From positions 22,527,347 to 22,591,346 of the forward strand of contig CM055909.1 of NCBI GenBank assembly GCA_029582155.1: DNA of 64,000 nucleotides, written 5' to 3'. Positions 45,915 to 57,029 of the stretch are shown here, one piece after another. Origin of the DNA: Panopea generosa (Eukaryota; Mollusca; Bivalvia; Adapedonta; Hiatellidae). The notes beneath the pieces are model-generated. The model ran no database searches, was not told where the DNA came from, and was given only the letters and a program-made list of their open reading frames with translations. The position numbers were made by a program, and so were the translations under genes. Positions within the stretch are counted from its first letter, which is position 1, and each line of letters starts with the position of its first letter.

Positions 45915-46765
45915 TACTACCCCTCATGGGGATTTTGACCACCCTGACATTTTTGCCATGGTGATTTTGGCTACTATCATGGCATTTTTGCCATGGTGAT
46001 TTTGACCACCCAATCATTTTGTCATGGGGATTTTGACTACCATCATGGGGGTTTTAACCACCTTGTCATTTTTGTCGTGGGGATTTTGACTACCATCATG
46101 GGGATTTTGACCACCCTGTCATTTTTGTCATGGGGATTTTGACTTCCATCATGGGGATTTTGACCACCCTGTCATTTTTGTCATGGGGATTTTGACTACC
46201 ATCATGGGGATTTTCGCCGTTGGGATTTTGAACACCCTGTCAATTTTGCCATAGGGATTTTGACCACCCTGTCCTTTTTGTCATGGGGATTTTGACTTAC
46301 CATCATGGGGATTTTAACTACCTTGTCATTTTTGCCATGGGGATTTTGACCACCCTGTCATTTTTGTCACAGGGATTTTGACCACCCTGTCATTTTTGTT
46401 ACAGGGATTTTGACTACCCTATCATTTTTGTCATGGGGATTTTGACCACCCTGTCATTTTTGTCATGGGGATTTTGACTACCATCATGGGGATTTGGACC
46501 ACCCTGTCATTTTTGCTATGGGGATTTTGACTACCATAATTGGGATTTTGACCACCTTGTCATTTTTGCCATGGGGATTTTGACCACCCTGTCATTTTTG
46601 TCATGGGGATTTTGACCACCCTGTCATTTTTGTCATTGGGATTTTGACTACCGTCATGGGGATTTTGAATACCCTCGTGGGGATTTTGACTACCATCATG
46701 GGGATTTTGACCACCCTGTCATTTTTGCCATAGGGATTTTGACTACCATCATGGGGATTTTTTTA
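45915..46765. repeat. Minisatellite of mixed 32- and 19-base units
   Basis: The long unit is CATGGGGATTTTGACCACCC then TGTCATTTTTGT; the short one is CATGGGGATTTTGACTACCAT. They are interspersed without strict order. Confidence 0.92.
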
Positions 46766-46929
46766 GTTTTAAAAATCTTCATCTTTGAAAGCAAAAGAAC
46801 TGTTGCTTTGATATTTTGCATGTAGTATTGCCTAATGATTTTCTCTCAGATTTGTCGAATACATGATTCTAAGGTAAAAAGTGGCCTTGTTTAGGAGATT
46901 CTTAATTAAACATTAGGAAAATTCAATTT

Positions 46930-47420
46930 TAAAAGTCTTTTTAGGAATGGACCAGCCAGATTTGTTCATATTTAGTGATCCCTATGTGTGGTGATTTCAA
47001 GTTTGTTCACATGAAGGGGCTATTTTCTGTTAGAGTTAAGTAAGGGGACTTCGATTTTTACATAGGTGTAAAACAGGAAATTCTCTTTTTCTTGTCTATT
47101 TTTTATTGTTTTAATCACTGTGAGATCTGGAGCAGTGTTTAGTCACAACAGTTGAGATTGGGTCCTTTAAAGGAGATTTGATATCCACAACAGGCCAATA
47201 GGGGCCCAAAAGAGGCATTGAATTGAGAACTGATGGCCCAGCAGGGGCCCAAAACAGGCATAGAATTGAGAACTGATGGCCAAATTTTTTTCATATTTAG
47301 TGTAAATGATCCATGTAAATAGGGGTTTAGTTTGTTTAAATATAAGGGCAAGGGACCCAGTAAGAGGACTTTTATTTTATCATGGAATGCTATGGGCACG
47401 CAGATAATTCTTATGTTCTC
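46930..47420. repeat. Duplicated ~340-base block with an internal 61-base doublet
   Basis: 'TTCATATTTAGTG...GATCC' and the following 'AGTTTGTTxAxAT' and 'GGGGACTT' appear near 46965 and 47290. Between them 'GGGGCCCAAAA...GAATTGAGAACTGATGGCC' occurs twice, 61 bases apart. Confidence 0.6.
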
Positions 47421-47845
47421 ATCTGTACGTTCTTCATAGGCTTAGTCCATTAGAAGTTTGAAAAGAAGTGACAAGTGAAATCAGGTGAGCGACTTGGGTC
47501 CATTTAGACCTTTTGTTCATAAAACCAATAAAAAAATCTAAACATTTTTCTTTTATGAGCGAATATCTGAAGTTATTATATCTGCATATCCAGTCGCGCA
47601 TGTGATTGGTTGTTGTAGACTAGAATAGTGCAAAGTAAAGAACACAATAATGGACTTCACATTCTGACTCCATAATCGATGTTAGAGTCAGGAATATAGA
47701 CAATAATGTTTCCTTAATATTTGATTTTATAAGATTGCATTAATTAGTAATTATTTAACATTTTGTCGTAAAAGAATAAAAAAACTACCTTATAGATGAC
47801 GACTATTTGACATACATGTAGTTCATAAGATGATGCAGTTTTTAA

Positions 47846-47996
47846 ACAGTCAGTCAAGGGAAGGAGCAAAAGTGGCGTTTTACGACGGGTTGTTACTTAA
47901 TATATGTTAATTTGCTCTGAAAGCATAGAAATAGCAAATGTGGCGGTTTTAGACAAGCGACTGCTTTATGGCCATTTGCACAGGTTTGGAGTGATA
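47846..47996 (-). mobile_element. TA-type MITE, diverged copy
   Basis: The reverse of the 39069 family: AGTCAAGGGAAGGAGCAAAA, AATTTGCTCTGAAAGCATAG and GCACAGGTTTGGAGTGATAA. Confidence 0.7.
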
Positions 47997-48133
47997 AGGC
48001 AATTATACGCTCGTACTTGGAGATACATGCTGAAAAATGCATGTTTTAAACACACTAAATCTATTGCACGAATACTGAAAGATATCATGATTTACACGTA
48101 ACTGTTTCATTATGAGCATATAGTTCAAGCTGT

Positions 48134-48230
48134 GCCCAGCTAGCTCAATAGCACGTCTGACAATCAATCAAGGGATCATGAGTTCAAATCCCCGCCTGGA
48201 CACAGTTGCATTGTCATTCGTTTCTTACCA
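48134..48230 (+). mobile_element. SINE family A head
   Basis: GCCCAGCTAGCTCAATAGCA and GAGTTCAAATCCCCGCCTGG form a tRNA-like head. Only a short piece of body (TTTCTTACCACTTATCCTAG) follows. Confidence 0.65.
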
Positions 48231-48234
48231 CTTA

Positions 48235-49060
48235 TCCTAGAAAACGGCCATGTGAAAATGACCTGACATCTACTAATACACTAATATACAATAAATATGC
48301 TGCGATTCTTTAGAGTTTATCAAAGGAGAATGAGAAGCAATTGGTTTTAATCAGGATAGTCTAGCGGGGCTGTTTTATCTTACACTGACTGTCTTGTTTT
48401 ATGATGTGACGCCACGGGGAAAGAACGAGGATGCATTTAATTCAAATCCAGTTTTACTCTCCCCGGTATTGAATCTGACCATTTAACGTTGATGATTCAT
48501 ATTGTTACGTCTGTACGTATATGTATTTTGTACAAACACGTGCGTGTCCGTTGAATGCTAATTCTATTGTTTTAACTTATTTTCTGAATATTGTCGCCCT
48601 TTTAAACACATTTCATTGAACATGCATATAATTTTGGCCCCCACCTTTTATAGTGAAAGTAAACCGTACAATCCATCTAGATTGGACCATCTTCCGCAAA
48701 TATTAAGTGAACGAGACATGTATTTTGTGCTGTTTTGTTTTTCTAGTTCTGCTAATATTTTGGAAAATGCCTTTTTTACATATATCTCCAAAATATAAAC
48801 AGTATTACACGGTTATTTCCCCTAAATGAAATGTCGCCATTTGCAAGCAAGTACCGGTGTTCGATAAAAACAGGACTGTTTGAAAAATATATTTTCTCAT
48901 AGCCATAAACTTTAGGTAGATGTTGGCAGTGTATTTATGCATCAGATAATTATTAGCTTATTAGCTCTGCACACTTCGACTACTGTGTGACACATACAAG
49001 GCCGAACATAGTGTGATTATATATATATACATGTAGATTCACAGTCGTTCTGAGCGGTAA
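48235..49060. other. Non-coding stretch upstream of a possible first exon
   Basis: It holds CGCCATTTGCAA near 48835, shared with 30620, and a TATATATATA tract at 49019-49028. No gene was called. Confidence 0.4.
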
Positions 49061-49067
49061 CCATGAA

Positions 49068-49112
49068 ATGGCGGGTTTTCAGCAGCAGATAAGACGACAA
49101 AGAAAAGTGACG
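49068..49112 (+). CDS. Possible first coding exon (15 codons)
   Basis: ATG at 49068 has G at -3 and G at +4. It opens a frame reading MAGFQQQIRRQRKVT, then ACG followed by GTAATG, a usable donor. A TATATATATA tract lies about 40-50 bases upstream. The peptide looks like a real basic N-terminus, but no matching second exon could be found in the rest of the window, and a 15-codon frame can arise by chance. Confidence 0.22.
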
Positions 49113-50028
49113 GTAATGTACTCGCTTTTTTTTCTTACTGTATACTCGCAAGATTAACTACTTTAGATAGAGCCTTACTTTTGGTATGCAGCTATCACCA
49201 CAAAACACCGACAATGTTTGCGCGGCTGAAATTCATAATTTGGCATACTGCAGTATAGTCTCATTTAATCGCCGTAATAGGGGTGGGACTAGCCACTTTA
49301 CGTCTCATTTCCATCCGAACAAAACCAAGTGGAAAATTAGACCACATACATAGTGGGTTGTGATCAAATGCAATACTATTCAGCAGCTTTCATTATTTTG
49401 AATAATAGACTTCTTAACAACATTGGATGATGAGCTCCTGTTTAGGTATTTATTGTTATGTTTTCAACTTATTGATATCGTTTGTTTCGGCCACACATTT
49501 TTAATGAGTCTAACTACTTATTGACAGTATATTAAATTGTTGTTGAAATAGGAATTGTCATAAGCTAACAGTAAAACAAGTTTCGTATATTGTGAATGCC
49601 TAATGAATAACGTAGCGGACGATCAAATACAATATCAAATCGTTCGACAACGTGCTCTGATATGGACTAACTGTAGTATAGTACACCTAATATGCTATTC
49701 AGGGTATTTTTCTAGGATATATAGCGCTATAGTTATTAGCAGCATGCCGGTTTGACCGCCTCATTGTTTGTTTAATACGCTGTGTTTTCTGAATAATTAC
49801 TGTTAGCCGTGATTTGGTCACCGCTTATTTTGAATGAGAAACTGACCATTCGTCCTTCTACGACTTCATCTGTCCATAGTGTCAAAATTCATAGACACGA
49901 CAGAAAATGATAAAATGGACAGAGCACCCATTCCGAGGATTAGGTGTTGAACTTATTTATTTTAATTAGATTGTGAAACAAGTTCTCACAACCTAAATAC
50001 AGATCACGCTCGAAGTCTCCCTGGGTAG
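49113..50028. other. Non-coding stretch
   Basis: AT-rich; no supported gene or repeat. Confidence 0.45.
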
Positions 50029-50156
50029 AACTAGTACTAAGCAAGTGCGGGAAAAGTGTCTTCTCAAGGACACCATACATTGCCGTGGTCGAGGATCAAA
50101 CTCACGACCCTCCGACCATGGGTTCGCCGATGCTTTACCACTGGATCATGCACTCC
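50029..50156 (-). mobile_element. tRNA-like SINE, relative of family B
   Basis: On the minus strand GTGGTAAAGCATCGGCGAAC and GTGAGTTTGATCCTCGACCA form a tRNA-like head. A short body with GTGTCCTTGAGAAGACACTT follows. Confidence 0.5.
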
Positions 50157-50159
50157 TTG

Positions 50160-52140
50160 TCGTTCCGATGATTCCAACCTCTCTGCCATAATATAGGCCT
50201 TCAGTGAACTTGATCGAAAAACGCTATGATATCATACACAATAGGAGATATTTTTCTTCTATCCTTGAAATCAATGCCACTTGAAACATCATTTACGGAA
50301 ATAATGATATACCTTAGTCATGGTCTTCAATAATGTGAATTGTTTCGATGAAATCTTAAGCATGTTTCATTTGCCGATAATTATAATTCTGCGATATACC
50401 AGTATATTTTATTTAAGGGAAATCACTTTTCAAAGATTTACGTCGTAGCAAATTAGTGCATTATTTCCCTTTGTCTAATTTCTTAACATCAGAACGCGAT
50501 CTTTGACAGATGTACTGGACTGCGATAATTAAAATTCCTCAAGCTCTTCTTCAAATTAGTAGTTTACCCCATAATTAAGAATGCAATGCTTATTTTCAAA
50601 ATGTTAAAGGTAAAAATGAACATTCTTATCAAATTGCCAATTAAAACAAACTAATCAACACTGAAATTGAGAATAACCAATGCTTATTTTATCCCTTAAT
50701 TTAAATTTCAAAATGTCAATGCTTAAATACTCTCCAATAGTTGTTATCTGGAGCACTGTTCCTCCCCATTATAATATCTTTTCCGTTTTAATATCCTTGT
50801 ATATTATTATTAGAAAATGTAATTTACCTTTTGGTAATATGTGGATGCATTTTCACTGTTTACAAAATTATATATCTACGCATGGTCCCTCATCACAATA
50901 AATTTATAGAGATCCTAGTATACGGTACTGCAAATATGAATTAAATTATCCGGGGGACGTAAACGGCCCCATAATTTTGACTATCTTAAAGTAGGTTTAT
51001 ATAAGTTTCAAATAGTAATACCAAGGCTCCGTAAAGTTAGCAGAATAGAAGATTTTTTTAATTCTGCTATTCTGCCGTATTGCTGATGATATAATGGACC
51101 AAAAAGTAAGATAAAGTAATTGGTTAGCGAAATATGCTAGGCAAAATGTTTTCAAATGCGGGTCCGTGGGGAAACGATGAAAAAAATGAAATGAATATCA
51201 TATTTGCATTTTGATGGAACGGGTTGTGCGCGTGTACAAGTTTCATTTTGTAACTTTAGCTAAAGGCAGTATGAACAAAAAAAAGGTGCAAAATGGCGCG
51301 TGGAGGTGAACCTGGCTTATCAACGTTAGTTTAAACATAAATTCTGTATAAAAAATTAAAATTTTCCTTTCCCCCCCCCCCCCTTATTTATTTATTTTTT
51401 AAATATTTTTCATAAAACAATATTATAGGCAAGGCTTACTAAAGAATTTAAGCAGTATGATTGTGTGAGTGAAACACTGAATGAATTTCATGACTGTTTT
51501 TTTTTTCAGCTTCCAATTTTAGGGTAAACTGTTAATGGAACGGGCCCCAGATTCTCCTGGTCGGGCGTCGTCTCTTAGTTTTCATGAACAATCGGAACTC
51601 AGTGAAATTGGTGACAATTATACCACCTACCCCTGAATGTTTAGGCCCACTTGAGATTTACAAAATCCGCATATTACCCCCCACCCTACACCCACACACC
51701 AACCCCAGGAATTCCTCGATCAGCCTATGATATGGAAGTTGAATGTACTGGTGTAGTGACTGGTGTAGGAGAATACATAGTAACGGCGTGTTTCGTCTCT
51801 GATGCGACGATGCATGATTATGCAAGCTGCGCATTGCTTCCCACGCGAGATTTCTTCATTGTTGTTAGTTTATATTGCTATAATTTCCTTTCGTCCCTAT
51901 CCATCATTTCCAGATTTAAACTGTTCCCATTATAAATTAAATAGTTTAATTGAAAATATTCTACATATAATAAAGCGTATCGAAATCGTTTTGCTTAGGG
52001 TGTGTTATCGGACGAGGACAGCCGCATGATATTGAACGCGTTCAATTTATTATTTTAAAGACCCACGCGGTACTGTTGAAATCGAGTTCTCGCACCAGAT
52101 CAACCTTACGCTTTAGTGTTTACATATAACCATATAGAAA
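50160..52140. other. Non-coding stretch; 13-base C run at 51371
   Basis: It contains a short AAGGGAAAT/ATTTCCCTT inverted pair at about 50415-50473. Overlapping frames at 51651 and 51802 lack splice or family support. Confidence 0.4.
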
Positions 52141-52144
52141 AATA

Positions 52145-52402
52145 TCAACAGTGCCCTCCCTTTACTTAAGGGGAAGTGGCCAGGGCCATGTGAGGGGAAT
52201 TTTCGCGTCGTATTCGTGTCGCGTCGTATCCGGTGTAATGCAGAAAAACTCGTAACCATGATTTCCTGAGTCAGAAAAAATTCCCTTAAGAGTATTTGCA
52301 AACATTTTTTTTTTAAAAAAAGATAGGGGAAAATATATATTCCTAAGTAGGGGGAATTGAGCCCTGGTTACTCTCCAAGTGTTACACCATGAAACCACAT
52401 GG
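52145..52402 (-). mobile_element. Possible tRNA-derived SINE
   Basis: On the minus strand 'TGGTTTCATGGTGTAACACTTGG' and GGGCTCAATTCCCC resemble tRNA A and B boxes. A body with GTCGCGTCGTATCC in reverse follows. Only one copy is in the window. Confidence 0.35.
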
Positions 52403-52450
52403 TAAACTAATTAATTATCAGCTTTAATGAGACAAAACAATACTAAAAAC

Positions 52451-52902
52451 TTAAAGCAACACATCCACGTTTAAACTTTTTTAAAAAGTTTTTCAATTGA
52501 GTTGTGAGCACATTTCCCATACATAAATATATGGTCAGTGAGCTGTTTATGTGCTGACAAACACTATCCAGAACGCTTTAGAATTATTTTTAAATTGCCG
52601 AAGATTCCAACTTGGCTTCAAATTGAATTATGCGAGTCGTATTAAAAAAACTTCACGTTTTACTGCGTAGTGTACTTTACCTGCCTTGAAAGTCATTTTA
52701 ACAAAAAAAATTTGACTCGGGTGAGTTACACGCTTGTTTTATAAAGTGTTAGTCACGCATTATAATTTGGGCATCATTTTGTTCGGGATTGTGTTTATAT
52801 GCTCATATACAGCTAATTGATCATATGTTTGTATGGGAAATGTGCTCATAACTCAATTAAAAAAATTTTTTTAAAAGTTCAAACGTGGATGTGTTGCTTT
52901 AA
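52451..52902. mobile_element. MITE with ~70-100-base inverted repeats and TTAA duplications
   Basis: TTAA at 52451-52454 and 52899-52902 flank ends AGCAACACATCCACGTTT and AAACGTGGATGTGTTGCT. The inverted match continues through TCAATTGAGTTGTGAGCACA and ATTTCCCATAC. TTAA duplications fit a piggyBac-type target choice. No transposase is encoded. Confidence 0.8.
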
Positions 52903-52904
52903 AA

Positions 52905-53390
52905 ATACAAATTGACAATTCAATAGAAAAACATCATTGCTGTAAAACTCGAGAAATTAAAGCATATTTACCACTGTTAGTTATATATGGCCGCAAATAT
53001 GAGAAAAATGTGTTATGTGAAAAAAACTACAAAAATACTGTGCGTCCCTTTAGAATATAAATTACATACCAAACATATAATGATAACAACATCAACAACA
53101 ACACTATAAATTTACATATATGCATATGTACGTGTGTGTTTATGTAGATGTTTGCACATGTGTGCGTGCGTGTGTTTGTGTGGAAAAGGCAGAACAGCAA
53201 ATATCGAAATATTTAGCAACAAATATATTTTATAATTATATTGTGTTGAAATGTAAGTAAAGAAGGAACGAAAACTGACTCTGTTAAAGAATTGAAATCC
53301 ATGTTTGTATGCCAGAATAATTGAATGATTACGTTAATACTCTGTTGATTTTGTTTGTTGTTATTGTTTTGGTGGTTTTTGTCGATATTA

Positions 53391-53428
<38 letters not shown>

Positions 53429-54090
53429 ATTGTTGATAATATCTCTGTTTTTAGATGATCATAATAGGCGTCAAATATCTAACTGCGTTGTATACACGTA
53501 TTCCTGGATATAATGGAAATGCGTGCAATACACAAATATAAAAGAATATGCGTGGGCAATACACGTATACAGAATATAGATTTTTCGTTTTGGTAATTTA
53601 CCAGTCTAATTAGTAATGTATGTGACAGAAAATAACGACGGTTTAGAGCACAACTAGTTTAACTCGGCATAGACAAGGAAGATAGATGGAACAGTTTAGG
53701 CGGCTAAGCCCTCGATAAATGAGTTTAGGTTGTTAAATATTATTACACTGTTGTCTCTTTATGGACTTGTATTAAGATCAAAACTAACGTAACATCGCTA
53801 GTGTTATAAATCCTGTGAGTGTGAACGTATTTATTTTATGTCGATTGTGAAGTTCATACAACTCAGACAATATATAATTATTTATATTTGCAACATATAC
53901 ATAATAGTATGTAAATGTGATAGACTGATTATAAAGACACATAATATTTGTGCAAAATATGCATAATATGTGTAAATATGATAGAGTAATAGACATATAT
54001 ATATACATTTACGAAATATATACAAAATGGTATTATGTGTAAATGTGACCGACTGACAGACTCATATCTACAGTTCTGAAACTCATGTAA
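52905..54090. other. Non-coding with simple repeats
   Basis: (GT)n-like at 53128-53182 and (TTG/TGC)n at about 53390-53435; otherwise AT-rich. Confidence 0.5.
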
Positions 54091-54094
54091 ATGT

Positions 54095-54500
54095 AACAGA
54101 CACATGCATACATTTATGCAGTGGAAATATGATAGACTGCTAGACACATGTATACATTTATGCAGTGAAAATATGAAAGATTGATAGACACATATATACA
54201 GTTATGCAGTGGAAATATGATATACTGAAAGACACATGCATACATTTATAAAGTGAAATATGATAGACTTATAGACACATATATACATTTATGCAGTGAA
54301 TATATGAAAGACTGATAGACACATATATACATTTATGCAGTGAAGATATGAAAGACTGATAGACACATATATACATTTATGCAGTGAAGATATGAAAGAC
54401 TGATAGACACATATATACATTTATGCAGTGAAAATATGATAGACTGATAGACACAATATATATACATTTATGCAGTGAAAATATGATAGACTGATAGACA
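54095..54500. repeat. 44-bp minisatellite, about 9 copies
   Basis: The unit is GACACATATATACATTTATG then CAGTGAAAATATGAAAGACT and GATA. Copies at 54300-54430 are almost identical; diverged edges reach about 53900 and 54600. Confidence 0.9.
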
Positions 54501-54504
54501 TTTA

Positions 54505-55195
54505 TACATTTATATGCAACCTATACGTATGTAAATGTGATATACCGACAGACATATTTATACATCATGTAACCTATACATAGTATATGTAACTGTGATA
54601 GACTGCTTTTTCTCAAACTATGGCGTGGCAATATTATAAGATTCGATATACCTGGAAACAACGTATTTACTTGTGTTATTGTGTAAAGTCATACAAGCTC
54701 CAAGTACTACGTCCGGGTCCCTTTATAAAATGTTGGTCATTTTTTATATTGATCGTTTGTAAAGTCATTTAATTTATTTTTCTCGGGTGTATTTAATGTT
54801 GGAGAGTGTGGCGCTGCTACAGTGGTTCTTAAATAATATGGTATTCAGAAGAAACGAATATGTGGCCAGTTTGCATTTTGTAACAAATCAAAAGCATGGA
54901 TCGTGGGGTCGGGACTTCGCTTTTCCCTCACGGCTAATTGTAGTGTCCCTGGGTAAGACGGTTTATTTGGATATACTCAGTACTGCTTCTAGCCGTGAAG
55001 ACTTTGAACGTGAGTTGTAAAAGTCTAAGCTCTAAGAACTGCTTTCACAATCGATGTAAAATAAAGTAAATATGTGTACTTTTTGTTTTCTTTTTAACTT
55101 CAAATTGATATTCCGGAGGATTTATTCTTTAATACTGATAAAAAGGTGTGCGGAATATGAGTTGTCTTTTAACAGACTCCCTTTCAAGGTAGAAA
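54505..55195. other. Non-coding stretch
   Basis: A 77-codon frame at 54787 has no recognised domain or splice sites, so it is not called. Confidence 0.4.
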
Positions 55196-55198
55196 CGA

Positions 55199-55200
<2 letters not shown>

Positions 55201-55237
<37 letters not shown>

Positions 55238-55440
55238 CATGATAATGATATGATGATAATAATAATAAGAATGATAATGATATGATGATAATTATAATGA
55301 TAATAATAATTAATAATGATAATGAAAATAATAATGACAATGATAATAATCATGAGTAATAATTACGATAATACTCATGAGTAATAATAATGATAATAAT
55401 AATAATAACGGCATTAATAATAATAAAGTATTATTTAAAG
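55201..55440. repeat. (AAT)n-rich microsatellite region
   Basis: Pure (AAT)n at 55201-55237, then mixed AAT/GAT repeats. Confidence 0.92.
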
Positions 55441-55890
55441 AGATAACAAAATATCAATCTTTCACGAGGTCCTCAAGTATATATACATATGACAAATATC
55501 TAAGAGCAGAATAGCACAGCCACACGAAAAAAAAACAACAGAATTATGATTATAAAGTTACTCATTAATTTTAATTGCAACAATATAATAATATGAAATT
55601 ATGAACGTACGTTTGTCAATGCCTGTAACAAGGTAGGTTATGAACAATTTGTTATGAGCCGGGCCTATGGTATTTATGCTTTAACCCATCTCAAACATAA
55701 AGGTGATAATAAAATATAAAATAATACAATATTTAACAAGTAAGAATGAAGATTGAGTATGCAATTTTCAGAAATGGTTTTATTTGAAATCCGATCTAAA
55801 TTTTCCCGTTTTCCTATATAATAGCAATTATAGCAATATAACCTGCAGTTTCACGGTGCCGCAGCGGATCCCCGTGACTTTATGCTATGG
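55441..55890. other. Non-coding spacer
   Basis: AT-rich with nothing recognised before the inverted-repeat element. Confidence 0.4.
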
Positions 55891-55891
55891 G

Positions 55892-56316
55892 GTGGTGCAA
55901 AAATAAAAGAGGAAGAATGCCCGCTTCAGGTAACATTTTTTGCAGATAACGTCGTAATACTTCATGAAAATTCACGAAACAAAGATGAACGCCGTTTTTA
56001 TATAGGAATGAACCACCGGTACTTCAAGTGGGCTTGGAATAAATATTGCAAAAAGTGCGACGGATTTTTTTTTCGTAAATTGAAACGCTCCTTACCCATA
56101 TTGTCTCAAATGAGCACAAAACGTTGTTGCACTTTTTGCAAAAAGTACAAGTTTTGCATGGTCACTGTATTTTATAACCGGTAGTTCGTCTCTATAAAAA
56201 CGGCGTTCGTCTTTGTTTCGTGATTTTCATGAAATATTAAGGAGTTTATCTGCAAAAATGTTACCGTAAGCGGGCGTTTTTCCTCCGTGTGTTTTTTTGG
56301 TTTTTTTTGCACCGTT
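55892..56316. mobile_element. Element with ~160-base imperfect terminal inverted repeats
   Basis: The left arm (GGTGCAAAAA, AATGCCCGCTTCAGGTAACA, TTCATGAAAATTCACGAAAC, AAAGATGAACGCCGTTTTTA) is mirrored by the right arm (TAAAAACGGCGTTCGTCTTT, GTTTCGTGATTTTCATGAAA, TGTTACCGTAAGCGGGCGTT, TTTTTGCACC). The outer limits are approximate. A 100-codon frame across it is a by-product. Confidence 0.75.
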
Positions 56317-56319
56317 CCT

Positions 56320-56960
56320 TAGCGTTATAATAAACCAAAGCAACATTTGCCACAGAATTAGTTGCCTGATGAAACACTGTGTATCATATTAAGAAAGAAA
56401 ACGTGTTAGAAGGAAGTAGAGATAAAATATGCAGTGGGTGAAATTACGGAAAATAAATCGAACAGAAAATAAATCGCACACAAAAGAAATTTAAAGCGAA
56501 TAATTGTTGATTTCGGTAAGATATCAATTTGTGTTTTTTCCTTTAAATACTGGAAAAATAAGAGTAAGTAATAGCAGATTAACGGCTATTTTCGTTGTCT
56601 TACTGTATTAAATCTGGGTATAAAATCAATGTGGGCTAATCAGGAACTGTTGTTTGCTTCTAAGCACCATTCACATTGCCTTGTATAGTCTGTTTCAAGT
56701 CTGAACTCTGAAATAATAATGAAAAATGAATTTATGAAGAAAATTACAATAATGTATAGTAGTGTATAACGATGTTTCAACAAAACTTTGATATGAAAAG
56801 CATCATATAGTATCCCCTCCTTCACCCTCCTGACTGTCGGTAATCATCACAAATTAATACACAGCCGCCATTCATGGTATCTACTTATTTAACTTCTATA
56901 CTAATTATAAACTATTTCTTATTATTTAAACAAAGATTAGTTGATAATTTTATTCTTAAT
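56320..56960. other. Non-coding spacer
   Basis: AT-rich, nothing recognised. Confidence 0.4.
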
Positions 56961-56963
56961 TGC

Positions 56964-57028
56964 CTGTAAGCCCTCGATGGGATAACAAGTACGCTAAACA
57001 TTCAATCATTCAATCAGTCAATCAATAA
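56964..57028 (+). mobile_element. SINE family A tail fragment
   Basis: CCTGTAAGCCCTCGATGGGA, then ACGCTAAACATTCAATCATT and an AATC-type tail. Confidence 0.65.
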
Positions 57029-57029
57029 T

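Noticed and set aside
51651..52029. Two overlapping 75-94-codon frames
   Set aside because: Two frames overlap in the same direction without family match or splice evidence.
54787..55020. A 77-codon plus-strand frame
   Set aside because: No recognised domain, no splice sites and no neighbouring exon; similar frames are expected by chance at this length.
55122..55340. Ile/Tyr-rich minus-strand peptide
   Set aside because: Translation of an (AAT)n microsatellite.
55882..56184. A 100-codon Cys/Lys-rich frame
   Set aside because: It lies across the left arm and centre of an inverted-repeat element, has no family resemblance and no splice sites.
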